DNA of 64,000 nucleotides from Tanytarsus gracilentus (taxonomy: Eukaryota; Arthropoda; Insecta; Diptera; Chironomidae), in the NCBI GenBank assembly GCA_038502055.1, contig JAXRKN010000043.1, positions 930,001 to 994,000 on the forward strand. Reading direction: 5' to 3'. The stretch's first letter is position 1, and each line of letters starts with the position of its first letter. Under the pieces are notes generated by a model, which did no database searches, was not told where the DNA came from, and was given only the letters and a program-made list of their open reading frames with translations. Shown here piece after piece: positions 59,890-64,000 of the stretch. Position numbers and translations under genes: made by a program.

Positions 59890-62199
59890 CTGAAAAGAGA
59901 AAGGGAACACGTTAATAAAGGGAAATCATACACAAAATAATTGTTAAAATAAAATTATAACGCTGACGAGATTTTTCTTCAAAGTCTTGTGGAAATTTTG
60001 AAATCATTAACATTTTAAAAATTTCCACATTTCTTAAAAATATTCTTATGAATAAAAAAGCATTTTAGGACATGACAAATATTGATATATAAAAAAAGGG
60101 GAAGACATAGAAGGTGAATTACAATTGAACATTAAAAAATATTTGCTCCATAGTAATAAAATTAAGCTTAAGTATGCATTAATGATTAACCACTTAGGGA
60201 TGAATTTTTGGTAATGAAAAAAGGAAAGAAAGAAAAGAAGGATAGAAAATTGATGTGTTAAAAAACATAATTGAGAACATAGAAACACTCAAGTCTTTTT
60301 TTTCTGTGTTGTGAAATGTGAATCTGAGATTTTTAAATATGTGCCTTAAATGCAAATAAAAAAGGCCTTTGGAAAAATGATTTCATGAGCCTCAAAAGAA
60401 AGATTTTTGTGATTTTCTCAAAGACAATTTTTTTTATCAAAAATCGCATTCTGTAATTTTTATAATTTTCAAAAGTGCAAATGTTTCTAAAAGATACAAA
60501 AAGTCAGAAGGGAAGGACTCAAACAATTTCGTCCGACCCTCGGACTTAATTCGTAAGAGAAAAGTTGCTGTAAAAATGGTTAAAAACTTTTGAAGAAAAT
60601 TTTGCGGGAAGCTTCAAACTACTGAAAGCATTCAGCTTTTCCTTACTTGTTCACCAACGTTAGAGTGATCTGGAGAGATAAAAAAAAGTATTAGAAAAAC
60701 TCGTTTAGAAATTGTAAGTTAAATTTTCTAACCTTTAAAAACTTCCAGAGGGCTCCTCAAGCATTGCTAAAAAAGAAATAAGAATACAGATTAGTATGTT
60801 ATAAAAACCTTTGATAAAATTTACATCTAACAAATACAATTTCACAATTATTTTTTATATCAATTTATTCAAGAATTTTTCTCTTTGAAATTTCACTTTT
60901 TATAATATCTTAAGAGTTTTTTTTCTGTATTTTTTCATGAAAATCTAATTTTTCTTTCTTTTAAAATTAAATGTGAATTTATTTCATTCTTAAGTGACTA
61001 ATATTTTTTCATGTTATTTACTCTTCAGGGTCTTCAAAAACATGTCATTAGCAAATAAAAGAGGTGAAAACTAAAATTAATACAAAATCTTAACCTTACG
61101 AAAAATAATATTAAGATTGAAAAAAGTTAGCTTTGATATTTCCTCGCAAAAATTCTATGTGTAGTTTATTTTCGTGACAAATTGCCCTTACTGAATCTTA
61201 AAGTCAAAATTTTTTTTTTATTAACTTTGGCCGAAGCTTTAAAGAGAAATTGAAAACTAAATGTTGAGTAAAAATACTCAAAGAAAAATTTGAAAAAATT
61301 CAAAATTATTGAATGCACCACGTGAATTGAGGAGAGATGCTTTTTAAAACTTAATAGCTAAGAAAAAAATTTAAGAAAAGGAAAATTTCTCTTTAAGCTT
61401 TTTAGTTTTGGATGAAAATTAATTAATTAATGAAAAATGTCACTTATTCAACTAAAGATACTAAGTTTTAATTAAAAATTATTATTTCTCTCAGCTAATC
61501 CTACAAATGCATTTGTTTTATTACTTCTTAGTCGATTTCGGACACGTTTTCTTCTTCCATAATATGCTTTTACGTCCTACTACAAGATTTTTCTTCCTTC
61601 TTCTGAAGTATTTTTTACGAGAGAGATAGAGATGTTGCTAATGCAATCTTTACAAGGTAGAGGATCTGTTTGAATGTATTTCTTTGAGGATAAACGCGTT
61701 AATTAATTGAAGCCATCACTTCATAAAGCGACCATTGACTTGAATGATGAGATCAATTTTGTACTTAGTAAACAGTTCATGAAATATTTGATTTTTTTCT
61801 TCTTCTATTGCATGGGAGTTTATACGGTTGCTCAATTCAAACAGATCTCACGCCCATTATATACGACTAAAAATCTCTTCTCTTTGCCAAAAAAAAGGTA
61901 TTAATTAAAAAATGTTTCCATCAAAATCACTTAATCATAAGGGAGACACAAAAAGCTTAGATAATGATGATATTTATAAGATGTGAATAGAACTTTTTAT
62001 AATGATTTGGGAGAATATAGAAGGAAAAGGATAAACTAATTTTTAAAAACACACGCTTGTGGGGGGAAATTATTTGATTATACTTTTTTAAAGAGAAATA
62101 TATTCATATGAAAAAAGACCAAAAAAATTAAATGAAGCGCGCAAAACTAATTTTTTGGCTCAATTTGAAAACTTTTTTGACTCGCATTCTCTTTCTGAT
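59890..62199. other. Non-coding stretch between lola sets 10 and 11
   Basis: 2.3 kb, AT-rich. Three weak minus-strand acceptors in the lola entry phase are followed by very short frames (near 60760, 60670 and 61665). None encodes a finger, so I do not call them as exons. Confidence 0.4.
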
Positions 62200-63181
62200 T
62201 TAGCGAGTTTGAATTGAAAGCGATTTCTTGGAGCGACGAGTTTCTAACGGAGGCTTATCTGAGTGATGCTTTCGAATATGAACGCCCAAGTTGCCTCGTT
62301 GCTTTGCTTTGTAGCTGCAGTATGGACATTGATGACTCGCCTCTTTGCCACCCTGTTGTAAATTTTATAAATGTTAGTAATAAAGTAATGTTAACTTAAA
62401 GAAATACTTACGCATTCGACATTCTCATGACGACGGAGAGTTGATTTCCAGCGATATCTTTTGCCACAATGTCTACACTCATAATTTCGTGTTCCTTCTT
62501 CGCCCTCGCCCTCACTATGAATCGAATTATCGCTCACAGTTGCATAATATTTTCTAATATTCTCCTGCTTTATTGACATGTTTTCCGTATCCTCACTTTT
62601 GAAGTTATCGCTGAAGTGAATTTGTACATCTTCGGGAAGTTCAATGTCATCGATACCGTATTCTAAGTCATCCATAATCTCATTGGGAAAATCATTGCTT
62701 TGATTGCTTGTGTTTGCAGCGGATGCCGAGACTGCATACTCGGTCACCTGCTGATTAATGCTTGGGCCACTTGATTGAACTGCCTGAATGACAAACTGTT
62801 GATTGCTACTCGCTGGTATTATGATGGGTTTTGCAATGGGCTCTGCTGGTTTCACCGTTGTTACACTAATGTACTCGATCTTCTTTCCATCGGCGAGCAC
62901 TTGAGTGCGAACGGGCTGCATGTGTGGAACTTGATGAACTTGCTGAGACGTTTGGATGATGGTTGGATTCTTATGACGCGAGTATTTGATACGAGGATGA
63001 TTTTGCTTTACAATTTTTCTCTCTTCCGTTCCGGCTGCTGCGACTGCGGCCGCCTGAGTTGTTGGCGTAATTTGCTGCGGTGGGACTGATGATTCTGGCA
63101 CTTTTTGAACAATCGAAACATTTGCGGATTTTTCAACCTTGGCTGTCACTTTCATTTGAGGTCTCTTTACTGGAACCAATT
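62200..63181 (-). CDS. lola: lola terminal exon set 11
   Basis: Exons 62412..63181 and 62200..62352. Linker of about 220 residues: a basic N-terminal part (LVPVKRPQMKVTAKVEK), an Ala tract and a central acidic segment (DDLEYGIDDIELPEDVQ). Finger 1 is YECRHCGKRYRWKSTLRRHE plus NVEC, with the intron directly after the last Cys. Finger 2 is HQCPYC...HIRKHH, then a basic tail ending SIQTR. The acceptor TTTCGTCCTCCTAG is phase-consistent. Confidence 0.92.
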
Positions 63182-63756
63182 CTAGGAGGACGAAAAATAA
63201 TTTATGATTAATTTGTGTATTGAAATTGTGATTAGAGTTAGAGTGCAAGACATGGATGCAAGGTTTTTGATCAGTTTTGAAATGGAATTTAAAACATATT
63301 TTTATGTAGTTGATTCATGGCGTTCAAAAAACAAAAATAAATAAGACTAAAAAATCATGTCCTCATGAGGAGAGAATTTAAGGCGACAATTTTCTCCTCA
63401 TCAGAAAATGAACTAAAAACAACTTTAAATATATATATATCATTTTAGCTCTAAAACGTATGCAAAATTAAAAGATTTCTTTTTTATATAAAGCAAATAT
63501 TGGAGTTAAATGTTATCAAACTCAAATATGCAAAATAAAATCAAAAATGCAGACAAAATTAATTTAAACTTATATAGGTTTCAATCAAACAAACAACTAC
63601 TATAAAAGATACAAAATATATTGTTTACTAAAGTCTGTTATTGAGACTTTTTAATCATAGAAAATAAATTTTGAATAAATAATTTCTCTCGTGATCGAGA
63701 TCATAATAATAATTTGAATGAAACAAGATTCGATAATGACACATAATGCTTGATGA
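63182..63756. other. Non-coding stretch between lola sets 11 and 12
   Basis: About 575 bp with a short AT dinucleotide run near 63428-63440; no other feature. Confidence 0.5.
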
Positions 63757-64000
63757 TTATCGTGTGCGAAATCGCTTGGTGACATTTTTTTTATTTAACG
63801 TATGAATCGATTTATTTTTTGGTGTTTTGGTGAAATGTGAATGAGAATTTTTCATTTTATCAAAATCTTTACCGCATTCCTTCAACACAATCTTCTCGGC
63901 CGGCTGCTTTTTGACGGGCAGCAAGAGATATTTGTTATTGTCTGCCTTTGTGATTTGAAAATTTTCACTCTCGAGCAAGCAATCATTCATATCGTGATCC
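63757..64000 (-). CDS. lola: lola terminal exon 12, partial, without a complete finger
   Basis: Open from the right window edge to TAA at 63757-63759, about 81 residues. Lys/Asn-rich; it contains KECGKDFDKMKNSHSHF, which keeps one Cys and two His but lacks the first Cys pair, so no functional finger is seen. It could be a finger-less lola end, a decayed finger exon, or the second exon of a set starting outside the window. The acceptor is not in the window. Confidence 0.45.
   Translation of the reverse strand, partial: DHDMNDCLLESENFQITKADNNKYLLLPVKKQPAEKIVLKECGKDFDKMKNSHSHFTKTPKNKSIHTLNKKNVTKRFRTR

Larger units (their letters stand above)
40048..64000 (-). other. lola: lola variable 3' region: array of alternative terminal exons
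   Basis: Longitudinals-lacking is a BTB/POZ zinc-finger factor for axon guidance, whose Drosophila locus joins one constant BTB part to about twenty alternative zinc-finger ends by cis- and trans-splicing. Here twelve exon sets lie on the minus strand. Every set whose acceptor is in the window enters with a two-base lead completing a codon begun by the constant exon. Typical sets carry a first finger C-x2-C-x12-H-x3/4-C and a second C2H2 finger. The constant exons and promoters lie beyond 64000. mod(mdg4) can be excluded because its ends are FLYWCH-type; broad and fruitless have far fewer ends. Confidence 0.85.

Noticed and set aside
1..64000. CRISPR arrays, rRNA or tRNA genes
   Set aside because: No regular spacer arrays, and I recognised no cloverleaf-like or rRNA sequence; the genome is an insect's. 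A tRNAscan run would be decisive for tRNAs.

Overview
The window looks like chromosomal DNA of an AT-rich insect, most likely a nematoceran fly such as a non-biting midge. The basis is short GT-AG introns, compact genes, and proteins whose closest relatives are dipteran (an Lgr1-type receptor, a lola locus, an SLC25A46 homologue). The species assignment is inference. Gene models were built by hand: in each, exon phases and total length were checked to give one open frame.

1-9.9 kb is a tight run of plus-strand genes: the 3' part of cytosolic lysyl-tRNA synthetase, an SLC25A46-type outer-mitochondrial-membrane protein, the CRL4 substrate receptor Cdt2/dtl, a single-exon F-box protein, and an SLC25A42-type CoA carrier whose first phase-2 intron uses a GC donor. 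9.9-14.3 kb is AT-rich spacer holding a 0.6 kb dispersed repeat.

14.3-19.7 kb is Lgr1 (15 coding exons), a glycoprotein-hormone-type LRR GPCR. Its large intron carries a 1.34 kb element with terminal inverted repeats and GCCGCC arrays. 20.5-23.0 kb is the ribosome-assembly factor Noc2. 24.3-26.0 kb (minus) is a secreted LRR protein built from two similar halves.

27.9-33.0 kb (minus) is a large secreted low-complexity protein. Its signal peptide is split over two exons, and a second, inverted copy of the dispersed repeat lies in the intron between them. 34.3-39.4 kb (plus) is an SLC35F3/F4-like transporter with an apparent one-base frameshift in an otherwise clean gene and a 125-bp-arm hairpin in its last intron.

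40.0-64.0 kb (minus) is the variable 3' part of lola, a BTB zinc-finger transcription factor; the BTB exons lie beyond the right edge. I find twelve alternative terminal exon sets. For the eleven whose start lies in the window, every one enters in the same phase with a two-base lead, so each could be joined to the same constant exon. Most encode one C2HC finger plus one C2H2 finger. One set contains a 9-nt micro-exon reached through a GC donor, one is spread over three exons, one has a single finger, and one has no recognisable finger. The genes do not form a common pathway; the coherent functional unit is the lola isoform array.
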